Shown: positions 1-7,045, counted from the stretch's first letter. The stretch is 40,296 nt of DNA from Erysipelothrix rhusiopathiae (GCA_902772725.1 CACYBS010000005.1:1-40296); one strand, 5' to 3'. A program made the numbers and translations. The notes: a model not told the origin generated them from the letters alone.

Positions 1-184
1 ACTTCTCGATACGACCCTGCGCAGCAGCGAAACGCTGACGTCCTGTGAAGAACGGGTGACAATTACTGCATGTATCTACACGCATTACGTCGCCTTTAAT
101 AGTGCTTCCTGTTTCGAACTCATTTCCGCAAGATGTACAAACACATTTAACTTTATGGTAATTCGGATGAATTCCCTTTTTCAT
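1..184 (-). CDS. rpmE: 50S ribosomal protein L31 (3' end cut by window edge)
   Basis: This is a component of the large ribosomal subunit. The protein begins [16 protein letters not shown] and continues with TSCGNEF and a [10 protein letters not shown] segment, which is typical bacterial L31. The cysteines (C14, C16, C19, C39, C42) mark the zinc-binding type rather than the zinc-free paralogue. Sixty-one codons are visible; the family usually has 65-75, so only a few C-terminal residues are missing. The start is fixed by the homologous N-terminus and an AAGGAGG ribosome binding site 6-7 nt upstream. The gene has its own promoter in the gap after the peptidase gene, and its leader contains an inverted repeat. 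Confidence 0.97.
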   Translation of the reverse strand, partial: MKKGIHPNYHKVKCVCTSCGNEFETGSTIKGDVMRVDTCSNCHPFFTGRQRFAAAQGRIEK

Positions 185-203
185 GTTGTAACCTCCTTCC
201 GCC

Positions 204-224
204 TTAGACCACCTGTGAGTCTAA
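204..224 (-). promoter_or_regulatory. Inverted repeat in the rpmE 5' leader
   Basis: The leader contains TTAGAC and GTCTAA arms, extended inward by CAC and GTG, just upstream of the AAGGAGG ribosome binding site of rpmE. No T-run follows, so it is not an intrinsic terminator. Ribosomal protein leaders often carry binding sites for their own product; that role here is only inferred. Confidence 0.4.
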
Positions 225-239
225 AGTAAGTGCCATCAA

Positions 240-268
240 ATAATATCATGTGAAATGTATGATTTCAA
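240..268 (-). promoter_or_regulatory. Promoter of rpmE
   Basis: On the minus strand, TTGAAA (268-263) is followed after 17 bp by TATTAT (245-240). The -10 box is preceded by TGA, making it an extended -10. The predicted start of transcription near 233 gives a leader of roughly 50 nt. The -35 box lies only 12 bp past the stop codon of the upstream peptidase gene, with no terminator between, so read-through is also possible. Confidence 0.65.
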
Positions 269-279
269 GGTTTTTTAAC

Positions 280-1974
280 TTAAAACTTGGAATCATCAAT
301 CCCATTTAAATAATCTTTTACCTGCTTCATTACCATATCTAAACATCCTTCATCAAAAGGAACTTTAAGATTGGCCGCATGAACAATTTCTCTAAATGTC
401 TTGGTTCCGCCGATTTTACAGATACGCTTATAATCCTCCAATACATTCGGATCCTTATTTAAAGCTCTTTCCCACATCTGTAAGGCACATACCTGGGCCA
501 AAGTATAATCGATATAATAGAAAGGATCTAAGAAGATATGCAGCTGGCGCATCCACCATCCTCCCCGCTCCAAAACATCGATTTCTTCATAATTTTTATG
601 CGGAAGATATTGTTTCTCAAGCTTTCTCCAGGTCTCAAACATCTGGTCAATTGTCATATCCGGGTGTGCATACACTTCGTGTTGAAAGTGATCGACAAGT
701 ACGCCGTACGGAAGAAATTTCACGGCTCCGGATAGATGGGAAAAATAATATTTTTCCGTATCTTCTTCAAAAAAGTCCTTCATCCATGGATAGGTCAGAA
801 ACTCCATTGACATCGAATGGATTTCTGCACTTTCATTGGTTGGCCAGATGCAGTCCACCGGCATGACATCTTTCGAACAATATGCCTGGAAGGCATGTCC
901 TGCTTCATGGGTCAACACTTCCGCATCCCCGCTTGTTTGATTAAAGTTAGAGAAAATAAACGGAGAGTTTTGATCCGGAATAAACGTGCAGTATCCTCCG
1001 GCAGCCTTTCCCGGCTTTGCCTCTAAATCCAACAAATCGTGATCCACCATATATCGGAAGAATTCACCGGTTTGCGGATCCAGTTCCTTATACATATGTA
1101 ATGCTCTTTTTACTAGTTCATCTTTATCATACTTTGGAGTAGGATTTCCGCTCTCAAATTCATATTTTTCATCCCATGCATATAATGTCTCATACCCAAG
1201 GCGCTTTCTCTGTCTTTCATACAATTCGTTACAAATCGGTACTACGGAATCGAGAATCTGTTTCCGATAGCCCTCTACATCGTTTTGATCATAATCAAAG
1301 CGATTCATGCGCAGATATCCTAATCCAATATAATTTTCGAAACCGAGTTTTACCGCCATGGCGTTACGGACCTTGACAAGACCGGTAAAGATATCACCTA
1401 ATTCTTTTTCATTTTCGGCAAACCAATCCCAATACGCTTTTACTGCTCTTTTGCGGACATCACGGTCTTTATCACTCATTTTGACATCCAATCCGGCTAA
1501 GGTATATGTTTGGCCGTCAAATTCAATCTGAGCCGATGCGATGAGCTGCTGATAAGCGCTTGCCAATTTATTCTCAGTCTGTAAATCTTCGATAATTGCC
1601 GGTGAAAAAGTTTTCTCTTCCATTTCTTTCCGAAGAAAATATGTCTTTGGAACTTCTTGTTCCAATTGTTCTTTAAACGGACTGTTCATCACAATTCGTC
1701 CTGATTCTACAAAATCCTCCTGCAATATAGGGAGATTTTCATTCCAGCAGTCATTTTCTTCTTTATAGTAGGTATCTAATGTGTTGACCGTATGACGAAT
1801 ACTGCAGATTTCCTGCAAACTGGAAATCCTTCGGTCGATCACATCTAAATCCAAAAAGGCCTTTTTAAATTCTTCATAAGATTTCGCATTTTTTAATGTA
1901 CTGTTTATTTCTTGAATCTGTTTGCGATACAGTTCGATATTTGGGTGTTCATATGGATATTCATTAAACTTCAT
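280..1974 (-). CDS. pepF: M3-family oligoendopeptidase (PepF-like)
   Basis: This is a predicted cytoplasmic zinc metallopeptidase that degrades oligopeptides. The active-site motif LTHEAGHAFQAY gives the HExxH zinc ligands, and a downstream ESAEIHSMSMEF segment supplies the third glutamate ligand, as in the M3B group. Length (564 aa) fits the family. An ATG at 1983 directly abuts the AAGGAG sequence (0 nt spacing), so I chose the in-frame ATG at 1974, which sits 9 nt from it and starts MKFNEYPYEHPN. The gene is divergent from the small gene at 2031; the shared gap is only 56 bp. No terminator is visible after the stop. The symbol is by family resemblance; orthology to the lactococcal enzyme is not shown. 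Confidence 0.9.
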   Translation of the reverse strand: MKFNEYPYEHPNIELYRKQIQEINSTLKNAKSYEEFKKAFLDLDVIDRRISSLQEICSIRHTVNTLDTYYKEENDCWNENLPILQEDFVESGRIVMNSPFKEQLEQEVPKTYFLRKEMEEKTFSPAIIEDLQTENKLASAYQQLIASAQIEFDGQTYTLAGLDVKMSDKDRDVRKRAVKAYWDWFAENEKELGDIFTGLVKVRNAMAVKLGFENYIGLGYLRMNRFDYDQNDVEGYRKQILDSVVPICNELYERQRKRLGYETLYAWDEKYEFESGNPTPKYDKDELVKRALHMYKELDPQTGEFFRYMVDHDLLDLEAKPGKAAGGYCTFIPDQNSPFIFSNFNQTSGDAEVLTHEAGHAFQAYCSKDVMPVDCIWPTNESAEIHSMSMEFLTYPWMKDFFEEDTEKYYFSHLSGAVKFLPYGVLVDHFQHEVYAHPDMTIDQMFETWRKLEKQYLPHKNYEEIDVLERGGWWMRQLHIFLDPFYYIDYTLAQVCALQMWERALNKDPNVLEDYKRICKIGGTKTFREIVHAANLKVPFDEGCLDMVMKQVKDYLNGIDDSKF

Positions 1975-1994
1975 TTTCTTCATCTCCTTGAATA

Positions 1995-2023
1995 TGGATA
2001 TTTTACATCAACTTGACTATAAT
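1995..2023 (+). promoter_or_regulatory. Promoter fused to the start codon of the DUF5662-like gene (leaderless candidate)
   Basis: A perfect TATAAT (2018-2023) lies 17 bp after TGGATA (1995-2000, 4 of 6 matches to TTGACA). Exactly 7 nt separate the -10 box from the ATG at 2031, so transcription should begin at or next to the start codon. No Shine-Dalgarno sequence precedes that ATG. Confidence 0.6.
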
Positions 2024-2030
2024 AATAAAC

Positions 2031-2567
2031 ATGAATAAAGTAATAGGACATTTAAAAACAATAAACGAACATAAAAAAATGGTCACAAAGCTGTGTTTTC
2101 GCTGTCATCTGTATAAACAGGGAATCAAACACGACCTGTCCAAATATTCTCCTATTGAATTGAAGACCGGATTCCATTACTATCAGGGATTTCGCTCTCC
2201 AATCGACAAAGAAAAAGAAGAGAAAGGATATTCTCTGGGATGGCTTCATCATAAAGGAAGAAACCCCCATCATTGGGAATATTGGCTGGATTTCAACAAA
2301 GATGGCTTATATGCCTGCAAGATGCCGACCAATTATGTCATCGAAATGTTCTGTGACAGAGTGGCCGCCAGCATGATCTATCAAAAAGACAAATATACCG
2401 ACCGCAGCGCTCTGGATTACTATATCAATGGTAGAAGCTATGTCGTAATTCATCCCGATACCGACCGACTTATTATGCATATGTTGACTTACTTAGCTAA
2501 TAACGGCTTAGATAAAACGATTGAACATATCGTAAACGACATCAAAGATAGAGATTATCATATTTAA
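2031..2567 (+). CDS. DUF5662-like protein of unknown function
   Basis: This 178-aa soluble protein has no signal peptide or membrane segment. It is rich in His, Tyr and Trp, with clusters such as GIKHDLSKY, GWLHHKGRNPHHWEYW and MPTNYVIEMFCDR; the repeated His and Asp residues could bind metal. I associate this pattern with the DUF5662 family, from memory. The reading frame can be extended to a TTG at 2013, but the ATG at 2031 is preferred because TATAAT lies 7 nt before it and the TTG lies upstream of the expected transcript start. It is the only gene in the window that reads towards the origin. It converges on glmS, with only 21 bp between the stop codons. Function unknown. Confidence 0.8.
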   Translation: MNKVIGHLKTINEHKKMVTKLCFRCHLYKQGIKHDLSKYSPIELKTGFHYYQGFRSPIDKEKEEKGYSLGWLHHKGRNPHHWEYWLDFNKDGLYACKMPTNYVIEMFCDRVAASMIYQKDKYTDRSALDYYINGRSYVVIHPDTDRLIMHMLTYLANNGLDKTIEHIVNDIKDRDYHI

Positions 2568-2595
2568 AAAAGGAATAGAGATTTCTCCCTATTCC
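2566..2595 (-). terminator. Intrinsic terminator of glmS
   Basis: GGAATAG (2572-2578) pairs with CTATTCC (2589-2595). On the minus strand the hairpin is followed by a run of six T (2571-2566). The glmS stop codon TAG lies inside the stem. On the plus strand there is no T-run after the hairpin, so it serves the minus-strand gene. Confidence 0.8.
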
Positions 2596-4400
2596 ACAGT
2601 TACCGATTTGGCAAGGTTGCGTGGTTTATCCACATCGCAGCCTTTTTCTTTTGCGGCATAGTACGCAATTTCCTGTAACAGAATCGTTACCGGAACACAG
2701 GCTAAGATTGGATGTACCTGCGGTACATATAAAACTCTTTCAAAGCCGGTTACATCCTGCCCGCGATAAGTAATTAGTATCACCTTGGAGCCGCGCGCAA
2801 TGGTCTCTTCAATATTGGAGATTGTCTTGGCGGCCACATCCGGCTGGGTCGCCAGAGCCACTACAACGGTATCTTTTTCAATCAATGCGATCGGGCCGTG
2901 TTTTAATTCTCCGGCGAAATACGCATCGGCATGAATATAAGAAATTTCCTTTAATTTAAGCGCACCTTCCAAAACGCTGAAATAGTCTAACTGTCTTCCG
3001 ATAAAGTAAGCATCCTTCTGTTCTTTCAACAATAAGGCATATTCCTTTACCGTATCATGCATATCCAGCATCTGTTTGACATATTCCGGCATCTTCTTTA
3101 AGTCCTGAATCAAATCTTTCGCACAATCCGGAATTCTTCCAACCAGTTCTGTTAACTTTAATACAAGACATACCAATAATACCAGCTGTGTGGTATAGGC
3201 TTTTGTACTGGCCACCGCAATTTCCGGTCCGGCTGCTGTATATAAAGTCACATCGGATAATCGCGATAGAGAAGAGCCTAATACGTTGGTAATGGATAAA
3301 GTTGAGGCATGATTTGCCTTGGCAAGCTTCATCGCTGCCAGAGTATCCGCAGTTTCACCGGATTGTGATACAAAAATACACAATGTATTTTCATCCACAC
3401 GATAATCTCCGTATCGATATTCACTGGCCGGCATGCAGTACGCCGGAATATCAATCCATTTTCTAAATAAGGCATGAGCATATAAAGATGCATGATAAGC
3501 CGTTCCGCAGGCGATAAAATAAACCTGATTCAATTTTTTCCAATCCATCGGTAAATCTTTGATTTCCGGAATCGAAATTCCGTAATCAAATCTTCCGCGT
3601 AATGTTTCACTGATCACATAAGGCTGCTCATACATTTCCTTTTCCATAAATGTATCAAAGCCACCCTTTTGGGCTGCCTGCATATCATAAGGAATATGAA
3701 TCCATTTTGGTTCAACCGGCTTACCATCAAATGTAAACACTTGAATACCTTCCGGTTTAAGAATGGCCATCTGCCTGTCTTCTAAAGCACAGATATCCTT
3801 TGTATAATTCAATACCGCCGGAATATCGCTGGCACAGAAGGATGCACCATCAATATGGCCTAACACCATCGGGCTTTCCTTTTTGGCAACATAGATACAA
3901 TCCGGGCTGTCTACCGATGCCACACAAAGGGCAAAACTGCCTTCTAAATACGCTACGGTATGTTTTAAAGCTTCAAACATATCACCGCGATAATAATAAT
4001 CAATTAAATGAACAATAACTTCGCTGTCGGTCTGCGATACAAAATGATACCCATAGCTTTTCAACATATCCTTGATGGTTTGATAATTTTCAATGATTCC
4101 GTTATGAACAATTGAAATCGTATTGGATGCGTTGGTATGGGGATGGGAATTCATATTGCTGGGGATACCGTGGGTAGCCCACCTGGTATGTCCGATTCCT
4201 GTTGTCTGAGGATAATGTCCTTGATCCAGCTGTTCCTTCAAATTGGTGAGTCTTCCCTTTTCCTTCACCGTATACAAAGTCTTGTCATCTACCAGGGTTA
4301 CGCCGGCTGAATCATATCCGCGATATTCCAGCTTTTCCAAACCCTGCAACAAAAAGGATAAAGCTTCTGCTTTACCGGTATATGCAGTAATTCCGCACAT
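2589..4400 (-). CDS. glmS: Glutamine--fructose-6-phosphate aminotransferase (isomerizing)
   Basis: This enzyme makes glucosamine-6-phosphate from fructose-6-phosphate and glutamine, the first step towards UDP-GlcNAc for peptidoglycan and teichoic acids. The N-terminal glutaminase domain starts MCGITAYTG, where Cys2 becomes the nucleophile after Met removal; EYRGYDSAGV and GIGHTRWATHG motifs follow. Two SIS sugar-isomerase domains occupy the second half, with FVSQSGETADTL and STKAYTTQ. The C-terminus ends KPRNLAKSVTVE, as usual. The frame is open for 51 more codons upstream, but that sequence is the glmS ribozyme; the start at 4400 is set by the obligatory MCGI terminus. Its GGAGG ribosome binding site is buried in a hairpin. 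Length (603 aa) is normal. Confidence 0.97.
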   Translation of the reverse strand: MCGITAYTGKAEALSFLLQGLEKLEYRGYDSAGVTLVDDKTLYTVKEKGRLTNLKEQLDQGHYPQTTGIGHTRWATHGIPSNMNSHPHTNASNTISIVHNGIIENYQTIKDMLKSYGYHFVSQTDSEVIVHLIDYYYRGDMFEALKHTVAYLEGSFALCVASVDSPDCIYVAKKESPMVLGHIDGASFCASDIPAVLNYTKDICALEDRQMAILKPEGIQVFTFDGKPVEPKWIHIPYDMQAAQKGGFDTFMEKEMYEQPYVISETLRGRFDYGISIPEIKDLPMDWKKLNQVYFIACGTAYHASLYAHALFRKWIDIPAYCMPASEYRYGDYRVDENTLCIFVSQSGETADTLAAMKLAKANHASTLSITNVLGSSLSRLSDVTLYTAAGPEIAVASTKAYTTQLVLLVCLVLKLTELVGRIPDCAKDLIQDLKKMPEYVKQMLDMHDTVKEYALLLKEQKDAYFIGRQLDYFSVLEGALKLKEISYIHADAYFAGELKHGPIALIEKDTVVVALATQPDVAAKTISNIEETIARGSKVILITYRGQDVTGFERVLYVPQVHPILACVPVTILLQEIAYYAAKEKGCDVDKPRNLAKSVTVE

Positions 4401-4429
4401 AAAAAAACCTCCATTTCTCATCATGGAGG
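4401..4429 (-). promoter_or_regulatory. Hairpin plus U7 that buries the glmS ribosome binding site
   Basis: On the minus strand CCTCCAT (4429-4423), an 8-nt loop, and ATGGAGG (4414-4408) form a perfect 7-bp stem. Seven T follow (4407-4401), then the glmS ATG. The 3' arm holds the whole GGAGG Shine-Dalgarno sequence. The structure looks like an intrinsic terminator and a ribosome-binding-site sequestrator at once, placed directly after the ribozyme. The pairing is seen in the sequence; the regulatory role is inferred. Confidence 0.6.
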
Positions 4430-4566
4430 ATACCAAGCGGTTCTGTTCAATCTTCACAGACTGTTTTTGTCCGCTTTTTAAAGGTCGTATCAACCTCCGG
4501 GTCACCCGCCGAATCTTTCGAAAAACCCGGTCCTCGTCAACTTGAAAATTCAAGTCCTGGCGCTAT
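4429..4566 (-). ncRNA. glmS ribozyme / riboswitch
   Basis: The minus-strand leader of glmS carries the hallmarks of the self-cleaving, glucosamine-6-phosphate-dependent ribozyme. The cleavage site is in AGCGCC (4564-4559), with the cut expected between 4564 and 4563. Then come GGACTTG, TTGACGAGG, the CCGGGTTTTTCGAAAG and TCGGCGGGTGACCCGG core, and an AGGTTGATACGACCT stem. An AAGCGG/CCGCTT pair closes the P4-like arm. GATAC in the small loop can pair with GTATC near 4429-4434, which fits the P3.1 pseudoknot and marks the 3' end. When glucosamine-6-phosphate is high, the RNA cleaves itself and the downstream message is lost. The class is certain; helix assignments are approximate. Confidence 0.95.
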
Positions 4567-4595
4567 CATCTACTTTTCTCCATGATACAGAAATA

Positions 4596-4623
4596 ATTAT
4601 AATGAAAACTCATTTTCATTCAA
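4596..4623 (-). promoter_or_regulatory. Promoter of the glmS transcript
   Basis: TTGAAT (4623-4618) and TATAAT (4601-4596) are separated by 16 bp on the minus strand. The predicted start near 4589 leaves about 25 nt before the ribozyme cleavage site, as is usual for glmS leaders. The spacer contains a perfect 7-bp inverted repeat (4602-4608 with 4613-4619). Confidence 0.75.
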
Positions 4624-4644
4624 GAAAACATTTTCAAAAACAAT

Positions 4645-4673
4645 GAAAAAAAAAGAAGCATTTTATGCTTCTT
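4645..4673 (-). terminator. Intrinsic terminator of the rsmG-parA-parB unit
   Basis: AAGAAGCA (4653-4660) and TGCTTCTT (4666-4673) form an 8-bp stem with a 5-nt loop. On the minus strand a run of T follows (complement of the A-run at 4646-4654). It begins a few bases after the parB stop codon. Confidence 0.9.
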
Positions 4674-4678
4674 AAATA

Positions 4679-5545
4679 TTATTCATCCAGTAAATTCAAC
4701 ACTTCCAGAATACGGTTTAAATCTTCAATATCCTCATAATGGATAGAAACCGAATGCGAAGAAATATTGACCGGTGTCTGGAAATATTCTTCCAGCTTTT
4801 CTTTTACGGCCAGTACATAAGGATCTGACTTTTTCTCATCGACAGGCTTCGGTTTTAATTCTTCTTTGACAAGCTGTTCCACTTTTCGAACCGATAACCC
4901 CTGCTGATAAATCTGTCCGGCAATCTTTACCATCTTTTGATCATCTCGCAGCCCTAACAATGCCCTGGCATGTCCCATAGATAATTTCTTTTCTACGACC
5001 ATCTGCTGGACAGGTTCCGGAAGCTTCAATAAGCGAAGAATGTTTGTGATATGTTCACGGGATTTCCCGACGCGGTTGGCAAGCTGTTCCTGGGTATAGC
5101 CTAATCTTTGAATCAGCTGCTCATACGCTTTCGCTTCTTCAATTCCGTTCAAATCTTCTCTTTGAATGTTTTCCAGAAGCGCAACTTCCATCATCTGCTG
5201 GTCGTCCATCTCTACGACAATCGCAGGTATTTCCGTAAGTCCGGCAAGTTTTGATGCTCTTAATCTTCTTTCACCGGTAATTAAATCATATCCCTGAATG
5301 GATTTTTTTACTAAAACCGGTGTAAAAACTCCATGTTGACGGATGGATTGGCTTAACTCCTGCAAAGATTCATCATCAAATACCTTTCTTGGCTGATAAG
5401 GGTTAGGACGAATGGAATCCACCGGCAGCTTTAACTGCTGCTGGGATTCTGTCTGTGTATTCCCGTTTTGAATGTCATCAAGAACCTTAGAAATGTCTTC
5501 TCCGAATATGGAATCCAAACCTCTTCCTAAACGATTATTTGACAT
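4679..5545 (-). CDS. parB: Chromosome-partitioning protein ParB (Spo0J-like)
   Basis: ParB binds parS sites, spreads as a CTP-dependent clamp and works with ParA/Soj to segregate origins and load SMC. The N-terminus NRLGRGLDSIFGED is typical. The CTP-binding region contains GERRLRASKLAGL and ENIQREDLN; the helix-turn-helix region is YTQEQLANRVGKSREHITN, about residues 135-153. A C-terminal dimerisation domain follows a lysine-rich linker. Length (288 aa) is typical. A GGGAGG ribosome binding site 9 nt before the ATG lies in the last codons of parA; 6 bp separate the two genes, so they are co-transcribed. I found no convincing parS in the window. Confidence 0.95.
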   Translation of the reverse strand: MSNNRLGRGLDSIFGEDISKVLDDIQNGNTQTESQQQLKLPVDSIRPNPYQPRKVFDDESLQELSQSIRQHGVFTPVLVKKSIQGYDLITGERRLRASKLAGLTEIPAIVVEMDDQQMMEVALLENIQREDLNGIEEAKAYEQLIQRLGYTQEQLANRVGKSREHITNILRLLKLPEPVQQMVVEKKLSMGHARALLGLRDDQKMVKIAGQIYQQGLSVRKVEQLVKEELKPKPVDEKKSDPYVLAVKEKLEEYFQTPVNISSHSVSIHYEDIEDLNRILEVLNLLDE

Positions 5546-5551
5546 TAGAGA

Positions 5552-6325
5552 TTACCTCCCCTCGTTTCTTTTTAAAAATTCGTTGGTTACTTCCGCATAT
5601 GCCTTAGCACCGCTGCAGCTTACATCGTATTCAAAAATGGAAACGCCGCGGCTCGGTGCTTCACTTAAACGGATATTTCGCGGAATATTGTTTTGATATA
5701 CCTGCTGTCCGAAGTTCTGACGAACCTCCTGAGATACCTCTACGCTCAGTCTGGTTCGAATATCAAACATCGTCATCAAAATTCCTTCAATTTTTAGATT
5801 CGGATTGTACAGCTTCTGTACCAGACGAATGGTTAAAAGAAGCTGTGTAACACCTTCCAGCGCATAGTATTCGCACTGTACCGGAATTAATACGCTATCT
5901 GCTGCTGTTAAGGCATTGGTGTTCAACAATCCTAATGAAGGAGGACAATCGATAATGATATAGTCATATTCATCTTTAATTTCATTGATTTTAGAACGAA
6001 GGACCTGTTCTTTTCCCCGTTCCATCTTATCCATTTCTAAATCCGCTCCGGCAAGTGAAATATTTGCCGGTAATATATCGATATGCGGTGCATCTTTATG
6101 AACAATTGCGCTACGAATCGGATAATTATCCAACATCACATTATAAATTGTAGGCTGTCCTTTGCGATCAATCGCAAGAAGCCCCTGGGATGCATTGCCC
6201 TGTGGGTCAAAATCCACCAATAATACCTTTTTTCCTACATAAGACAAACCACTGGATAAATTGATTGCGGTGGTTGTCTTACCAACCCCGCCTTTCTGGT
6301 TTGAAATCGCAACAATCTTTCCCAT
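5552..6325 (-). CDS. parA: Chromosome-partitioning ATPase ParA (Soj-like)
   Basis: This is a deviant-Walker ATPase that binds DNA non-specifically in its ATP dimer form, partners ParB in origin segregation and, in Bacillus, also influences DnaA. The deviant Walker A motif QKGGVGKTTTAIN is at residues 10-22, the DFDPQGNAS motif follows near residues 39-47, and YIIIDCPPSLG is the Walker B region. Length (257 aa) matches chromosomal Soj proteins. The start has a GGGGGG-type ribosome binding site 8-9 nt upstream, located just at the end of rsmG (2-bp gap). It forms a three-gene unit rsmG-parA-parB. Confidence 0.96.
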   Translation of the reverse strand: MGKIVAISNQKGGVGKTTTAINLSSGLSYVGKKVLLVDFDPQGNASQGLLAIDRKGQPTIYNVMLDNYPIRSAIVHKDAPHIDILPANISLAGADLEMDKMERGKEQVLRSKINEIKDEYDYIIIDCPPSLGLLNTNALTAADSVLIPVQCEYYALEGVTQLLLTIRLVQKLYNPNLKIEGILMTMFDIRTRLSVEVSQEVRQNFGQQVYQNNIPRNIRLSEAPSRGVSIFEYDVSCSGAKAYAEVTNEFLKRNEGR

Positions 6326-6327
6326 TC

Positions 6328-7029
6328 TTATTTCCCCCCTAAAGGCTTTTTCTTGATCATACCGAAATTACGCGGATATTTATTTGGTGTTGATTTCACC
6401 TTTTCATAATAAATATTTACCCGGCTGGCATTCTCCGATTCAAAAACCTCTTCTCTTATCATTTTTACACCCAATAAATCGGCAGCCATCTGTGCTTCCA
6501 AAACTTCTTCGTGTCCGTTTTTTCCTTTCAATGCGATAAAAGTGCCACCGACTTTCATCAAAGGAACACATAATTCCATCAATACCGGAAGATTAGCTAC
6601 CGCTCTTGCGGTAACTACATCGTACTTTTCCCGATTCTTTTTGGCATGGTCCTCTGCCCTTTTTGAAAGAACATGAACGTTTTTAAGCTCCAACGTTTCA
6701 ATGACCGTATTTAAAAAGCGGCACCGCTTCTGGATGGGCTCAAGTAATGTCATTTCTACATCCGGATGAACAATCTTCACCGGAATGCCCGGAAAACCGG
6801 CGCCCGAGCCTACATCACATAAAGAGTTAAACTCCATATCTGAAAAAGGAAGCAGAGAATCATAAAAATGTTTTTCCCATACCTCATTTTCTTCCGTGAT
6901 TGCAGTTAAATTCATCTTTTGATTCCATTCCTGAAGCAGATGCATATATGTTTCAAACTGCCAAAGCTGATGATCATCAAGCTCTATATTTTTATCTTTG
7001 CAGGCAATAATAAATTCTTCTCTATTCAT
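6328..7029 (-). CDS. rsmG: 16S rRNA (guanine527-N7)-methyltransferase
   Basis: RsmG (GidB) methylates G527 of 16S rRNA using S-adenosylmethionine. The SAM-binding motif CDVGSGAGFPGIPVKI and the later VTARAVANLPVLMEL segment are characteristic. Two ATG codons are in frame, at 7038 and 7029. A TGGTATAAT extended -10 box overlaps the first ATG and lies 7 nt before the second, and neither has a Shine-Dalgarno sequence. I therefore place the start at 7029 (233 aa, beginning MNREEFIIACKDK), as a leaderless message. It heads the parAB unit, a neighbourhood shared with many Firmicutes, but mnmG and mnmE, which often precede it, are not here. Confidence 0.93.
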   Translation of the reverse strand: MNREEFIIACKDKNIELDDHQLWQFETYMHLLQEWNQKMNLTAITEENEVWEKHFYDSLLPFSDMEFNSLCDVGSGAGFPGIPVKIVHPDVEMTLLEPIQKRCRFLNTVIETLELKNVHVLSKRAEDHAKKNREKYDVVTARAVANLPVLMELCVPLMKVGGTFIALKGKNGHEEVLEAQMAADLLGVKMIREEVFESENASRVNIYYEKVKSTPNKYPRNFGMIKKKPLGGK

Positions 7030-7036
7030 GTTTTTC

Positions 7037-7045
7037 ATTATACCA
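7037..7045 (-). promoter_or_regulatory. Extended -10 promoter of rsmG (leaderless candidate)
   Basis: TGGTATAAT reads on the minus strand, with TATAAT at 7042-7037. No good -35 box is seen 16-18 bp upstream, which the TGn extension can compensate for. Seven bases (GAAAAAC) separate it from the ATG at 7029, so the transcript should start at or within a base or two of the start codon. Confidence 0.65.

Noticed and set aside
396-866. Plus-strand open frame of about 156 codons inside the peptidase gene
   Set aside because: It lies antisense within the conserved metallopeptidase and has no family-like sequence or ribosome binding site.
2572-2595. Bidirectional terminator also serving the DUF5662-like gene
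   Set aside because: On the plus strand no T-run follows the stem, so only the minus-strand use is supported.
4401-4553. A 51-codon N-terminal extension of glmS
   Set aside because: The sequence is the glmS ribozyme and leader; GlmS must begin Met-Cys-Gly-Ile so that Cys2 is the nucleophile.
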